Source: Kluyvera sp040932435
GTDB taxonomy: Bacteria; Pseudomonadota; Gammaproteobacteria; Enterobacterales; Enterobacteriaceae
NCBI RefSeq assembly: GCF_040932435.1
Contig: NZ_JBFQGA010000006.1
Location: 248,001-312,000, forward strand
DNA: 64,000 nucleotides
Direction: 5' to 3'
Part shown: in pieces, positions 1-9,018 of the stretch
Layout of the letters: each line of letters begins with the position of its first letter
Numbering within the stretch: the first letter of the stretch is position 1
Position numbers and translations under genes: made by a program
The notes under the pieces: generated by a model
What the model saw: only the letters and a program-made list of their open reading frames with translations
Told to the model about the DNA's origin: nothing
Databases searched by the model: none

Positions 1-1590
1 GGTTCTTCCGGTAAAGGTCATGAGTACATGCTGAAGTACCTGCTGGGTACTGAGCACGGTATTCAGGGGCTGGATCTGGGCAAGCAGGGCGGCATGAAGC
101 CGGAAGAAGTGGAGTGGCAGGATAACGGCCTTGACGGCAAATTGGATCTGGTGGTGACGCTGGACTTCCGTCTGTCGAGCACCTGTCTGTATTCCGATAT
201 CGTCCTGCCAACCGCGACCTGGTACGAAAAAGACGACATGAATACCTCGGATATGCATCCGTTTATTCATCCGCTGTCTGCCGCCGTTGACCCGGCCTGG
301 GAGTCGAAAAGCGACTGGGATATCTATAAAGGCATCGCGAAGAAATTCTCTGAAGTCTGCGTGGGGCACCTCGGCAAAGAAACCGACGTGGTAACGCTGC
401 CAATCCAGCACGACTCCGCCGCTGAACTGGCGCAGCCGCTAGATGTTAAAGACTGGAAAAAAGGCGAATGCGACCTGATCCCGGGCAAAACCGCACCGCA
501 CATTATTCCGGTTGAACGCGACTATCCGGCAACCTACGAACGCTTTACCTCCATCGGTCCATTGATGGAAAAAATCGGTAACGGCGGTAAAGGTATTGCT
601 TGGAATACCCAGAGCGAAATGGATCTGCTGCGTAAGCTCAACTACACCAAAGCGGAAGGCCCAGCCAAAGGCCAGCCGATGCTGGATACGGCGATTGACG
701 CGGCGGAAATGATCCTCACGCTTGCACCGGAAACTAACGGTCAGGTGGCGGTGAAAGCTTGGGCGGCGTTGAGTGAGTTTACCGGTCGCGACCATACGCA
801 CCTGGCGCTCAATAAAGAAGACGAGAAAATTCGCTTCCGTGATATTCAGGCGCAACCGCGCAAGATTATCTCCAGCCCAACGTGGTCTGGCCTTGAAGAT
901 GAGCATGTCTCCTATAACGCCGGTTACACCAACGTTCACGAGCTGATCCCATGGCGTACGCTGACCGGCCGTCAGTCGCTGTATCAGGATCACCAGTGGA
1001 TGCGTGACTTCGGTGAAAGCCTACTGGTTTACCGTCCGCCGATTGATACCCGTTCGGTGAAAGAGGTGATGGGCAAGAAATCGAATGGCAACCCAGAGAA
1101 GGCGCTGAACTTCCTGACGCCGCACCAGAAATGGGGCATTCACTCAACCTACAGCGACAACTTGCTGATGCTGACCTTAGGTCGTGGCGGTCCGGTGGTG
1201 TGGATGAGCGAAGAAGACGCCAAAGAGATCGGCATTGAAGATAACGACTGGATCGAAGTCTTCAACAACAACGGTGCACTGACCGCGCGTGCGGTGGTGA
1301 GCCAACGTGTGCCGGCTGGGATGACCATGATGTACCACGCGCAGGAACGTATCGTGAACCTGCCGGGTTCTGAAATTACCGGCCAACGTGGCGGTATTCA
1401 CAACTCCGTCACCCGCATTACCCCGAAACCAACCCACATGATTGGTGGTTATGGGCACCTGGCCTACGGCTTTAACTACTACGGCACCGTAGGGTCAAAC
1501 CGTGATGAGTTTGTTGTGGTACGTAAGATGAAGAACATTAACTGGCTGGATGGCGAAGGCAATGACCAGGTACAGGAGAGCGTAAAATGA
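1..1590 (+). CDS. narG: Respiratory nitrate reductase A, alpha subunit (3' part)
   Basis: This is the C-terminal 529 residues of NarG; the 5' part lies left of the window. NarG carries the Mo-bisMGD cofactor and reduces nitrate to nitrite with electrons from NarH, on the cytoplasmic face of the inner membrane. The reading frame is open from base 1. The visible part has the molybdopterin-dinucleotide-binding C-terminal domain typical of DMSO-reductase-family enzymes, with blocks such as RGGIHNSVTRITPKPTHM near the end. The stop overlaps the narH start in an ATGA, so translation is coupled. K-12 NarG is about 1247 residues, so a little over half is missing. Identification is firm from the unbroken narGHJI order. 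Confidence 0.97.
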   Translation, partial: GSSGKGHEYMLKYLLGTEHGIQGLDLGKQGGMKPEEVEWQDNGLDGKLDLVVTLDFRLSSTCLYSDIVLPTATWYEKDDMNTSDMHPFIHPLSAAVDPAWESKSDWDIYKGIAKKFSEVCVGHLGKETDVVTLPIQHDSAAELAQPLDVKDWKKGECDLIPGKTAPHIIPVERDYPATYERFTSIGPLMEKIGNGGKGIAWNTQSEMDLLRKLNYTKAEGPAKGQPMLDTAIDAAEMILTLAPETNGQVAVKAWAALSEFTGRDHTHLALNKEDEKIRFRDIQAQPRKIISSPTWSGLEDEHVSYNAGYTNVHELIPWRTLTGRQSLYQDHQWMRDFGESLLVYRPPIDTRSVKEVMGKKSNGNPEKALNFLTPHQKWGIHSTYSDNLLMLTLGRGGPVVWMSEEDAKEIGIEDNDWIEVFNNNGALTARAVVSQRVPAGMTMMYHAQERIVNLPGSEITGQRGGIHNSVTRITPKPTHMIGGYGHLAYGFNYYGTVGSNRDEFVVVRKMKNINWLDGEGNDQVQESVK

Positions 1591-3125
1591 AAATTCGTTC
1601 ACAAGTCGGCATGGTGCTGAATCTCGATAAATGCATCGGCTGTCATACCTGCTCAGTCACCTGTAAAAACGTCTGGACCAGCCGTGAAGGGACCGAGTAC
1701 GCGTGGTTCAATAACGTCGAAACCAAGCCGGGCACCGGTTTCCCTACCGACTGGGAAAACCAGGAAAAATGGAAGGGCGGTTGGATCCGTAAGATCAACG
1801 GCAAACTGGTGCCGCGCATGGGTAACAAAGCGCTGCTGCTGGGTAAAATCTTCGCTAACCCACATTTGCCGGGCCTGGATGATTACTACGAACCGTTTGA
1901 TTTCGACTACCAGACGCTGCATAACGCCCCGGCTGACAGTAAAGCCCAGCCGATTGCCCGTCCTCGCTCGCTGATTACCGGCAAGCGTATGGACAAGATC
2001 ACCAAAGGCCCGAACTGGGAAGACGATCTGGGCGGCGAGTTCGAGAAGCTGTCGAAAGACAAAAACTTCGAGAACATGCAGAAGGCGATGTACGGCCAGT
2101 TTGAAAACACCTTCATGATGTACCTGCCGCGCCTATGCGAGCACTGCCTGAATCCGGCGTGTGTAGCAACCTGCCCGAGCGGTGCTATCTACAAGCGTGA
2201 AGAAGACGGCATTGTGCTGATCGATCAGGACAAATGCCGCGGCTGGCGTATGTGTATTACCGGTTGCCCGTACAAAAAAATCTACTTCAACTGGAAGAGC
2301 GGCAAGTCTGAAAAATGCATCTTCTGCTACCCGCGCATCGAAGCGGGTCAGCCGACCGTGTGTTCCGAGACCTGCGTGGGTCGTATCCGCTACCTCGGCG
2401 TGCTGCTTTATGACGCGGATGCGATTGAAAATGCGGCCAGCACTGAAAACGAGAAAGACCTGTATCAGCGCCAGTTGGATGTGTTCCTCGATCCAAACGA
2501 TCCGAAAGTGATTGAACAGGCGCAGAAAGACGGTATTCCGCTGAGCGTGATTGACGCGGCGCAGAAATCACCGGTTTACAAAATGGCGATGGACTGGAAG
2601 CTGGCGCTGCCGCTGCACCCGGAATATCGCACGCTACCAATGGTTTGGTACGTGCCACCGCTGTCACCAATTCAGTCCGCCGCTGACGCGGGCGAACTGG
2701 GTAGCAACGGTATTCTGCCGGACGTAGAAAGCCTGCGTATCCCGGTCCAGTATCTGGCCAACCTGCTGACCGCTGGTGACACCCAGCCGGTACTGCTGGC
2801 GCTGAAACGTATGCTGGCGATGCGTCACTTCAAACGTACCGAAACCGTCGATGGCGTTATCGATACTCGTGCGCTGGAAGAGGTGGGTCTGACCGAAGCA
2901 CAGGCGCAGGAAATGTATCGTTACCTGGCTATCGCTAACTACGAAGATCGTTTCGTGGTGCCGAGTAGCCACCGCGAACAGGCGCGTGACGCCTTCCCAG
3001 AGAAAAACGGCTGCGGCTTTAGCTTCGGTGACGGCTGCCACGGTTCTGATACTAAGTTCAACCTGTTCAACAGCCGCCGTATTGATTCGGTGGATGTGAG
3101 CAGCAAAACGGAGCCACACGCATGA
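1587..3125 (+). CDS. narH: Respiratory nitrate reductase A, beta subunit
   Basis: NarH is the iron-sulfur electron conduit between the NarI haems and the NarG molybdenum site. It is 512 residues, full length for the family. Cluster-binding cysteines are visible: CIGCHTC at residues 16-22 with C26, CEHCLNPACVATC near 184-196, CRGWRMCITGC near 217-227 and a CIFC...CSETC group near 244-263. The Trp in CRGWRMC replaces a cysteine, the known mark of the [3Fe-4S] centre in NarH. The start ATG overlaps the narG stop by four bases and the stop overlaps narJ the same way. No damage is seen. Confidence 0.98.
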   Translation: MKIRSQVGMVLNLDKCIGCHTCSVTCKNVWTSREGTEYAWFNNVETKPGTGFPTDWENQEKWKGGWIRKINGKLVPRMGNKALLLGKIFANPHLPGLDDYYEPFDFDYQTLHNAPADSKAQPIARPRSLITGKRMDKITKGPNWEDDLGGEFEKLSKDKNFENMQKAMYGQFENTFMMYLPRLCEHCLNPACVATCPSGAIYKREEDGIVLIDQDKCRGWRMCITGCPYKKIYFNWKSGKSEKCIFCYPRIEAGQPTVCSETCVGRIRYLGVLLYDADAIENAASTENEKDLYQRQLDVFLDPNDPKVIEQAQKDGIPLSVIDAAQKSPVYKMAMDWKLALPLHPEYRTLPMVWYVPPLSPIQSAADAGELGSNGILPDVESLRIPVQYLANLLTAGDTQPVLLALKRMLAMRHFKRTETVDGVIDTRALEEVGLTEAQAQEMYRYLAIANYEDRFVVPSSHREQARDAFPEKNGCGFSFGDGCHGSDTKFNLFNSRRIDSVDVSSKTEPHA

Positions 3126-3832
3126 TTGAACTGGTGGTTGTCTCTCGTTTGCTGGAGTACCCGGATGCTGCCTTATGGCAGCACCAAGGCGAACTCTTTG
3201 AGGTTCTGGCGTCGTCAGAAAAACTAGATAAAGCGGATGCCCAGGCTTTGGGCATCTTCCTGCGCGATTTAACCGCGCAGGATCCGCTGGATGCGCAGGC
3301 AGCCTATAGTGAACTGTTTGACCGTGGCCGCGCGACGTCGCTGCTGCTGTTCGAACACGTTCATGGCGAGTCTCGCGATCGCGGTCAGGCAATGGTTGAT
3401 CTGCTGAATCAATACGAGCAGCACGGCCTGGTGCTCGACAGCCGCGAACTGCCGGATCACCTGCCGCTGTATCTTGAATATCTGGCGCAGCTGCCGGAAA
3501 GCGAAGCCATTGGCGGTCTTGCCGATATCGCGCCGATTCTGGCGCTGCTTTGTGCTCGTCTGCAACAGCGTGAAAGCCGCTATGCGGTGCTGTTTGAACA
3601 GCTGCTGAAGCTGGCAAATAGTGCGGTAGACGAGGCCAAAGTGGCGGAGAAAATCGCTGACGAAGCTCGCGATGATACGCCGCAGGCGCTGGATGCCGTA
3701 TGGGAAGAAGAGCAGGTGAAATTCTTTGCCGACCAGGGTTGCGGTGAGTCGGAAATCTCCAATCACCAGCGTCGTTTTGCCGGAGCCGTGGCCCCGCAAT
3801 ATCTGAATATCTCTAACGGAGGACAGCAATAA
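3122..3832 (+). CDS. narJ: Nitrate reductase molybdenum cofactor assembly chaperone
   Basis: NarJ is the dedicated TorD/NarJ-family chaperone that binds NarG, allows Mo-cofactor insertion and holds the NarGH complex until it attaches to NarI. It is not part of the final enzyme. The 236-residue protein is all helical in character and acidic, as expected for the family. It starts in an ATGA overlap with narH, and its last stop base is the first base of the narI ATG. This tight coupling is typical of the nar operon and leaves little doubt about the call. Confidence 0.96.
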   Translation: MIELVVVSRLLEYPDAALWQHQGELFEVLASSEKLDKADAQALGIFLRDLTAQDPLDAQAAYSELFDRGRATSLLLFEHVHGESRDRGQAMVDLLNQYEQHGLVLDSRELPDHLPLYLEYLAQLPESEAIGGLADIAPILALLCARLQQRESRYAVLFEQLLKLANSAVDEAKVAEKIADEARDDTPQALDAVWEEEQVKFFADQGCGESEISNHQRRFAGAVAPQYLNISNGGQQ

Positions 3833-4509
3833 TGCACTTCCTAAATATGTTCTTCTTCGACATCTATCCGTACATTGCGGGTTCGGTGTTTTTGATTGGT
3901 AGCTGGCTGCGCTACGACTATGGCCAGTACACCTGGCGTGCAGCGTCCAGCCAGATGCTGGACCGCAAGGGGATGAACCTAGCGTCGAACCTGTTCCATA
4001 TCGGGATCCTTGGGGTATTCGCCGGTCACTTCCTTGGGATGCTGACTCCGCATTGGATGTACGAAGCCTGGTTACCACTGGAAGTGAAACAGAAGATGGC
4101 GATGTTTGGCGGTGGTGCGGCTGGCCTGATGTGCTTGGTCGGCGGCATTTTGCTGTTGAAACGTCGTCTTTTCAGCCCACGCGTGCGTGCGACCACCACC
4201 GGTGCCGATATTCTGGTGCTTTCCGTGTTGGTTATCCAGTGCGCCCTAGGCCTGCTGACCATTCCGTTCTCTGCTCAGCACATGGACGGTAGCGAAATGA
4301 TGAAACTGGTTGGCTGGGCACAGTCGGTCGTCACCTTCCACGGCGGTGCATCGGCGCATCTTGATGGCGTGGCGTTTATCTACCGTATGCACTTGGTACT
4401 GGGTATGACGCTGTTCCTGCTGTTCCCATTCTCACGTCTGGTGCACATCTGGAGCGTGCCGGTGGAGTATCTGACGCGTAAATATCAGATAGTTCGCGCG
4501 CGTCACTAA
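3832..4509 (+). CDS. narI: Respiratory nitrate reductase A, gamma subunit (cytochrome b)
   Basis: NarI is the membrane anchor and quinol dehydrogenase of nitrate reductase A. It holds two b haems and passes electrons from menaquinol or ubiquinol to NarH. The 225-residue product has five hydrophobic segments. His56 and His66, two of the four known haem ligands, are in place in LFHIGILGVFAGHF, and further histidines follow near residues 187 and 205. It is the last gene of the operon, starting one base into the narJ stop codon and followed by a strong terminator. Confidence 0.97.
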   Translation: MHFLNMFFFDIYPYIAGSVFLIGSWLRYDYGQYTWRAASSQMLDRKGMNLASNLFHIGILGVFAGHFLGMLTPHWMYEAWLPLEVKQKMAMFGGGAAGLMCLVGGILLLKRRLFSPRVRATTTGADILVLSVLVIQCALGLLTIPFSAQHMDGSEMMKLVGWAQSVVTFHGGASAHLDGVAFIYRMHLVLGMTLFLLFPFSRLVHIWSVPVEYLTRKYQIVRARH

Positions 4510-4529
4510 TCTTCGTTTCACCGCAGTAC

Positions 4530-4567
4530 AAAAAGCCGGAAGAGAGCAATCTCTTCCGGCTTTTTTG
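4530..4567 (+). terminator. Intrinsic terminator of the nar operon
   Basis: An 11-bp stem (GCCGGAAGAGA at 4535-4545 with its complement at 4550-4560) closes on a GCAA tetraloop and is followed by a run of six T. It lies just downstream of narI. Confidence 0.92.
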
Positions 4568-4723
4568 TTTATCAAATGAGTGAAGTATTACAGGTAATCG
4601 TTTGTTAATTAATTGTTATTAAGTGATTGTTTTTATGGCGATTTAACAAACAAGATCTGCGTCCCAACGTATTCCCTTACATTCTGTAATGATTTTCGCA
4701 ATTACTCACGTTAAGGGACTTTC

Positions 4724-6067
4724 ATGATTACTATCGAGTTTGTTGTCATCATTTTGTGCCTGCTGGTTGGCACACGCTTTGGTGGGATGGGGCTGGGGCT
4801 AATCAGCGGTATCGGCTTGTTTATTCTGACCTTTATTTTTGGGCTGGAGCCGGGCAAGCCGCCGGTGGATGTGATGCTCACGATTCTCGCCGTCATCGGT
4901 TGCGCGGCGACGCTACAAACGGCAGGCGGTCTGAATGTGATGATGCAGTTTGCCGAACGTCTGTTGCGTAAGCATCCACAGCACATCACGCTGCTGGCAC
5001 CGTTTACCACGTGGACGCTGACCTTTCTGTGCGGGACCGGACATGTGGTGTACACCATGTTCCCAATTATTGGCGATATTGCGCTGAAGAAGGGCATTCG
5101 TCCTGAGCGCCCGATGGCGGTGGCCTCTATCGCTTCGCAAATGGCGATTACCGCGTCCCCTGTGTCTGTAGCCGTGGTATCGCTGGTGTCTATTTTGGCG
5201 GCTGGGCACGGAATAGGGCGCGCTTGGGGGATTTTGGAGATCTTGTCTGTCTCGGTGCCCGCTTCGCTGTTTGGCGTACTAATCGCCGCACTTTGGAGTC
5301 TGAAGCGCGGTAAGGATCTGGCGGACGATCCGGAATTTCAGGCTAAAATTGCCGATCCGAAACAGCGGGAATATATCTACGGTGGTAGCGAAACGCTGAT
5401 GAACCAGACCTTCCCCAAGCAGGCGTATTGGGCAACGTGGATCTTCTTTGCCGGGATTTTAGTGGTTGTCCTGCTGGGCGCGCTTCCGGAGTTACGTCCG
5501 GCGTTTGAAGTCAAAGGGGCAATGAAAGCGCTGTCGATGAACCTGGTCATTCAGATGATGATGCTGATTGCTGGGGCGGTGATGCTGCTGGTCTGTAAAG
5601 TGAACGCTACCGCGATTTCTAACGGTGCGGTGTTTAAAGCGGGTATGGTGGCGATTTTCTCCGTTTTCGGCGTGGCGTGGATGAGTGATACCTTTTTCCA
5701 GGCGCACCTTGATGAGTTGAAAATGGCCCTAGAAGGCGTGGTAAAAAGCCATCCGTGGACCTACGCCATCGTACTGTTTCTGGTTTCAAAACTGGTGAAC
5801 AGTCAGGCGGCAGCGTTGACAGCGGTTGCCCCAATGGGCTTGATGCTGGGCGTTGAGCCAAAAATGCTGATTGCTTTCTTCCCGGCGTCTTACGGCTATT
5901 TCGTCCTGCCAACCTATCCCAGCGATTTAGCCTGTATTGGCTTCGACCGGTCTGGCACCACCCGCATAGGGAAATTTATTATTAACCACAGCTTCATCCT
6001 GCCGGGACTGATTGGCGTGAGCTGCGCATGCGTGGCGAGTTATCTGTTGGTGACAGTGCTGTTTTAA
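4724..6067 (+). CDS. Anaerobic C4-dicarboxylate transporter, DcuA/DcuB family
   Basis: The 447-residue protein has about a dozen hydrophobic segments and family blocks close to E. coli DcuB, for example PGKPPVDVML, CGTGHVVYT, RPERPMA, SPVSVAVVSLV, SQAAALTA and FDRSGTTRIGKFIINHSFI. DcuA and DcuB exchange fumarate, aspartate or malate for succinate across the inner membrane during anaerobic growth. Divergence from K-12 DcuB is clear, so this is probably a third paralogue rather than dcuA or dcuB itself. It sits alone downstream of narI, separated by the nar terminator and a 157-bp AT-rich spacer, with a Shine-Dalgarno (AAGGGA) before the ATG. Substrate and regulation are inferred from family only; I saw no convincing FNR box. 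Confidence 0.88.
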   Translation: MITIEFVVIILCLLVGTRFGGMGLGLISGIGLFILTFIFGLEPGKPPVDVMLTILAVIGCAATLQTAGGLNVMMQFAERLLRKHPQHITLLAPFTTWTLTFLCGTGHVVYTMFPIIGDIALKKGIRPERPMAVASIASQMAITASPVSVAVVSLVSILAAGHGIGRAWGILEILSVSVPASLFGVLIAALWSLKRGKDLADDPEFQAKIADPKQREYIYGGSETLMNQTFPKQAYWATWIFFAGILVVVLLGALPELRPAFEVKGAMKALSMNLVIQMMMLIAGAVMLLVCKVNATAISNGAVFKAGMVAIFSVFGVAWMSDTFFQAHLDELKMALEGVVKSHPWTYAIVLFLVSKLVNSQAAALTAVAPMGLMLGVEPKMLIAFFPASYGYFVLPTYPSDLACIGFDRSGTTRIGKFIINHSFILPGLIGVSCACVASYLLVTVLF

Positions 6068-6088
6068 CCGTGGAATTAAACCGTTATA

Positions 6089-6115
6089 GCCCGGCCGAGC
6101 GAAGCGACGCCGGGG
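6089..6115. repeat. REP-like palindrome
   Basis: An imperfect GC-rich palindrome has arms CCCGGC (6090-6095) and GCCGGG (6109-6114) with a GCGAAGC core. It lies between the Dcu gene and the tRNA gene. The composition and arrangement fit an enterobacterial REP unit; it could also act as the 3' hairpin for the convergent transcripts. Confidence 0.5.
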
Positions 6116-6183
6116 AATGCTTTCCTGCACGAGCAGAACATGAAATAAAGTGCGTTTATAAGAATGAGTACTTTTAGAAGTGA

Positions 6184-6268
<85 letters not shown>

Positions 6269-6322
6269 ACGGGGTAATGCTAGATTTTACTGGCCTGCTC
6301 CCTTACTCGGGAAGCGGGGCGC

Positions 6323-6350
6323 ATCATATCAAATGACGCGCCGCTGTAAA
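6323..6350 (-). promoter_or_regulatory. tyrT promoter
   Basis: On the minus strand, TTTACA and TATGAT are separated by 16 bp, followed by a GC-rich discriminator (GCGCCCC). These are the hallmarks of the stringently controlled K-12 tyrT promoter, and the leader between promoter and tRNA is also conserved. Confidence 0.85.
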
Positions 6351-6431
6351 GTATTCCTTTATCGAAAATGAACTGTTTGCGTACTTTTCATCCGTAACGG
6401 ATTAAAGCTAATCAATTCATTTCGTTCGCGA

Positions 6432-7274
6432 TTAAAGAATGATCGTCCGGTTACCGTATACAAACACACGCTGGGCTAGCACTTGGTAAAGCGCGCGGCT
6501 CAGGACATTTTTTTCGACGTCGCGACCGGCACGCATCATATCTTCTGCCGTGTAGGTGTGATCGACGTGAATAACATCCTGCATGATGATTGGACCCTCA
6601 TCCAGATTGTCGTTTACGTAGTGCGCGGTGGCGCCCACGATCTTCACGCCGCGCTCATAGGCCTGATGATACGGACGTGCACCGATAAATGCCGGCAGGA
6701 ATGAATGGTGAATATTGATAATCTTATTCGGGAAGCGGCCGACAAACTCCGGCGTCAGCACACGCATGTATTTGGCCAGCACGACATAATCCGGCTGATG
6801 TGCGTCGATAGCATCGGCCATCAGCTTATCGTGCTCCTCACGGGCAAGACCTTCATGGCTAACCAACTGGAAAGGAATATCAAAGCGTTCAACCAGCGAA
6901 CGCAGCGTTTCATGGTTGCCGATAACCGCGGCAATCTCAACGTCGAGGCCGCCATAGTTGGCCTTCATCAGCAGGTCGCCCAAGCAGTGGGCTTCTTTGG
7001 TGACCAAAATGACGATGCGACGGCGTCCGGCTGGGGTGAGTTCACGAACAGAACCTTCCGGGAGCGCGCTGTCTAAATCGGCGAGCAGGGTGGTGTCATT
7101 GAAGATCCCTTCCAGCTCGGTACGCATAAAGAAGCGTCCGGTACGGTGATCAACAAATTCATTGTTCTGTACGATGTTAAGTTCATGCTTGTAGCAAATG
7201 TTAGTGATGCGCGCGATCAGGCCTTTCTGGTCAGGGCAGATGGTGCGCAGAATTTTACGTTGAGTGGAGTGCAT
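6432..7274 (-). CDS. purU: Formyltetrahydrofolate deformylase
   Basis: PurU hydrolyses 10-formyl-tetrahydrofolate to formate and tetrahydrofolate, balancing one-carbon pools and feeding formate to PurT. The protein is 280 residues, the family length. An N-terminal ACT-type domain (about 1-85) precedes a formyltransferase-like catalytic domain with INIHHSFLPAF and the downstream GATAHYVNDNLDEGPII block that carries the catalytic His and Asp. It stands alone on the minus strand. An ERIC element separates it from ychJ, also on the minus strand upstream of it. The start ATG matches the E. coli start. Confidence 0.97.
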   Translation of the reverse strand: MHSTQRKILRTICPDQKGLIARITNICYKHELNIVQNNEFVDHRTGRFFMRTELEGIFNDTTLLADLDSALPEGSVRELTPAGRRRIVILVTKEAHCLGDLLMKANYGGLDVEIAAVIGNHETLRSLVERFDIPFQLVSHEGLAREEHDKLMADAIDAHQPDYVVLAKYMRVLTPEFVGRFPNKIINIHHSFLPAFIGARPYHQAYERGVKIVGATAHYVNDNLDEGPIIMQDVIHVDHTYTAEDMMRAGRDVEKNVLSRALYQVLAQRVFVYGNRTIIL

Positions 7275-7320
7275 TGCCGGGTAAATCCTGTTGATGATGT
7301 TTGCGAAGCTGTATCGGGTC

Positions 7321-7447
7321 TAAACTCGTCGTCTTTCAGGTTGCTGGTGCGTTGGCTGCGTTCGTTCACCCGAATCACTTACTCAAGTAAGCTCATTGGG
7401 ATTCACTCTCTTGCCGCCTTCCTACAACCCAAAATCCACAGAGTTTA
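7321..7447. repeat. ERIC (enterobacterial repetitive intergenic consensus) element
   Basis: This is a 127-bp imperfect palindrome bounded by the perfect inverted ends TAAACTC and GAGTTTA. The centre has CACTTACTCAAGTAAGCTC, and the flanks match the conserved ERIC core (compare the classic ERIC1R and ERIC2 primer sequences, one in each orientation). The length is that of a full ERIC unit. It fills most of the purU-ychJ spacer, and its right end overlaps the last codon of ychJ. Confidence 0.93.
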
Positions 7448-7903
7448 ATCCCCGCAGCATTTTTTAAATTTCTTCCCCGAACCGCACGGGCAGGGATCGT
7501 TTCTGCCAAATACGGGCCGGGTGCCGTCGATATAATACCACTGCCCGTTTTCTTTTAAGAAACGTGAACGCTCAATGATAGCGCCGTTCTTGTTATTCTC
7601 GGTAAAACGGGCGACAAAGCTCACGAAGCCTTCATCGGGACACGAGCTCTCTTGGGTGGCAAAAACGGTCAATCCTCGCCACTGGGTATGAGCAAAGCCC
7701 TGTTCGATATCGTGACGAAATGCGCCTGCTTGGCAGCTCGGGTGCCAAGTTTTTACCAGATAATCTGCATCCTTACGCACGAAGGCGCAATAGCGGGAAC
7801 GCATAAGGTGTGACGGGTCTGGAGCGTATTCGTTGCCGGACAGATAACGCTGGCAACATAAGCTATACTCGAGAGCGCTGCCACAAGGGCAAAGTTCAGA
7901 CAA
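7445..7903 (-). CDS. ychJ: YchJ, SEC-C motif / UPF0225 protein
   Basis: The product is 152 residues, exactly the K-12 length, when started at the TTG at 7903. A GGGAGA ribosome-binding site lies six bases before that TTG, and the codons before it do not resemble YchJ. Two cysteine-rich SEC-C-like motifs bracket an NTF2-like middle: CPCGSALEYSLCC at the N-terminus and NDPCPCGSGKKFKKCC at the C-terminus; these are known metal-binding motifs. The biochemical role is not known to me. The stop codon TAA is the terminal triplet of the ERIC element. Confidence 0.92.
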   Translation of the reverse strand: MSELCPCGSALEYSLCCQRYLSGNEYAPDPSHLMRSRYCAFVRKDADYLVKTWHPSCQAGAFRHDIEQGFAHTQWRGLTVFATQESSCPDEGFVSFVARFTENNKNGAIIERSRFLKENGQWYYIDGTRPVFGRNDPCPCGSGKKFKKCCGD

Positions 7904-8016
7904 AGATGTCTCCCTGAATTGACAGAGTAATGGCGATGTGACGCCTGATATCACTATGGTAACCGAGCGCTGGCAATGATGCCACGCTGGAAGCAAGAGG
8001 AAATTCATCAGCAACA

Positions 8017-8928
8017 ATGAGAAAAATCAAAATTGGCCTGGCGTTAGGTTCAGGGGCAGCGCGGGGCTGGTCGCATATTGGCGTCATTAAAGCGCTACAA
8101 AAGATGGGCATTGAGATTGATATTGTTGCCGGATGCTCAATCGGTTCACTAGTCGGTGCTGCCTACGCCAGCAACCGCCTGCCTGCATTAGAGCAGTGGG
8201 TCTGCTCATTCAGCTATTGGGATGTATTGCGATTGATGGATCTTTCCTGGCGACGGGGAGGATTGCTACGCGGTGAGCGGGTGTTTAATCAATACCGGCA
8301 AATTATGCCCAATGAGACGATAGAACATTGCGAGAAGCGCTTTGCGGCGGTCGCCACCAATCTGAGTACCGGGCGAGAACTGTGGTTTACTGAAGGCGAT
8401 CTGCATATGGCGGTAAGGGCGTCGTGCAGTATTCCTGGGCTGATGGCGCCGGTTCAGCATAACGGTTATTGGTTGGTGGATGGCGCAGTCGTCAACCCGG
8501 TACCGGTCTCGTTAACACGCGCGCTGGGTGCGGACATTGTGATTGCTGTCGATTTGCAACATGACGCACATCTTATGCAGCAGGATCTCCTGTCCGTCAA
8601 TATTCAACCGGATGGCGAGATGAATGAATCGGCGGATGAGCTATCATGGCGTGAACGCCTGCGTTCTCGTCTTGGCCGCGTCGCGGCTCGTCGCTCGGTG
8701 TTGGCACCGACGGCGATGGAAATCATGACGACTTCAATACAGGTGTTGGAGAATCGGCTTAAGCGCAACCGTATGGCGGGCGATCCACCGGATATCCTTT
8801 TACAACCGTTTTGCCCTCAGATCTCGACCTTGGATTTTCATCGCGCTTCATCTGCAATAGCCGCGGGTCAACAAGCGGTTGAAAAAAAGACAGATGAACT
8901 TTTACCTTTAGTGCAAAGTTCCACTTAA
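8017..8928 (+). CDS. rssA: Patatin-like phospholipase family protein RssA
   Basis: The 303-residue protein belongs to the patatin/NTE family. It has the oxyanion-hole loop GSGAARG (11-17), the nucleophile elbow GCSIG with Ser41, and a DGA motif carrying the catalytic Asp. It is predicted to be a serine acyl hydrolase; its substrate in enteric bacteria is unknown. It lies just upstream of rssB in the same direction, as in K-12, where RpoS-dependent transcription runs from rssA into rssB. An AAGAGGAAA element precedes the ATG, somewhat distantly. ychJ is divergent, 113 bp away. Confidence 0.94.
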   Translation: MRKIKIGLALGSGAARGWSHIGVIKALQKMGIEIDIVAGCSIGSLVGAAYASNRLPALEQWVCSFSYWDVLRLMDLSWRRGGLLRGERVFNQYRQIMPNETIEHCEKRFAAVATNLSTGRELWFTEGDLHMAVRASCSIPGLMAPVQHNGYWLVDGAVVNPVPVSLTRALGADIVIAVDLQHDAHLMQQDLLSVNIQPDGEMNESADELSWRERLRSRLGRVAARRSVLAPTAMEIMTTSIQVLENRLKRNRMAGDPPDILLQPFCPQISTLDFHRASSAIAAGQQAVEKKTDELLPLVQSST

Positions 8929-9018
8929 GGTGCTTTTTTGACTACTTCAGCAAATTCTGAAAGGCGATTATCACAATAGCATGCCACTATTTACTTATCG
9001 TCGGGCAGGGGAGATATC

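Noticed and set aside
2664..3617. 317-codon frame antisense across narH and narJ
   Set aside because: Spans two coupled genes on the other strand and shows Arg/Pro-rich shadow composition.
4600..4720. Possible FNR box before the Dcu-family gene
   Set aside because: The AT-rich stretch contains TTGTT and ATTAAG elements but nothing matching TTGAT-N4-ATCAA well enough to report.
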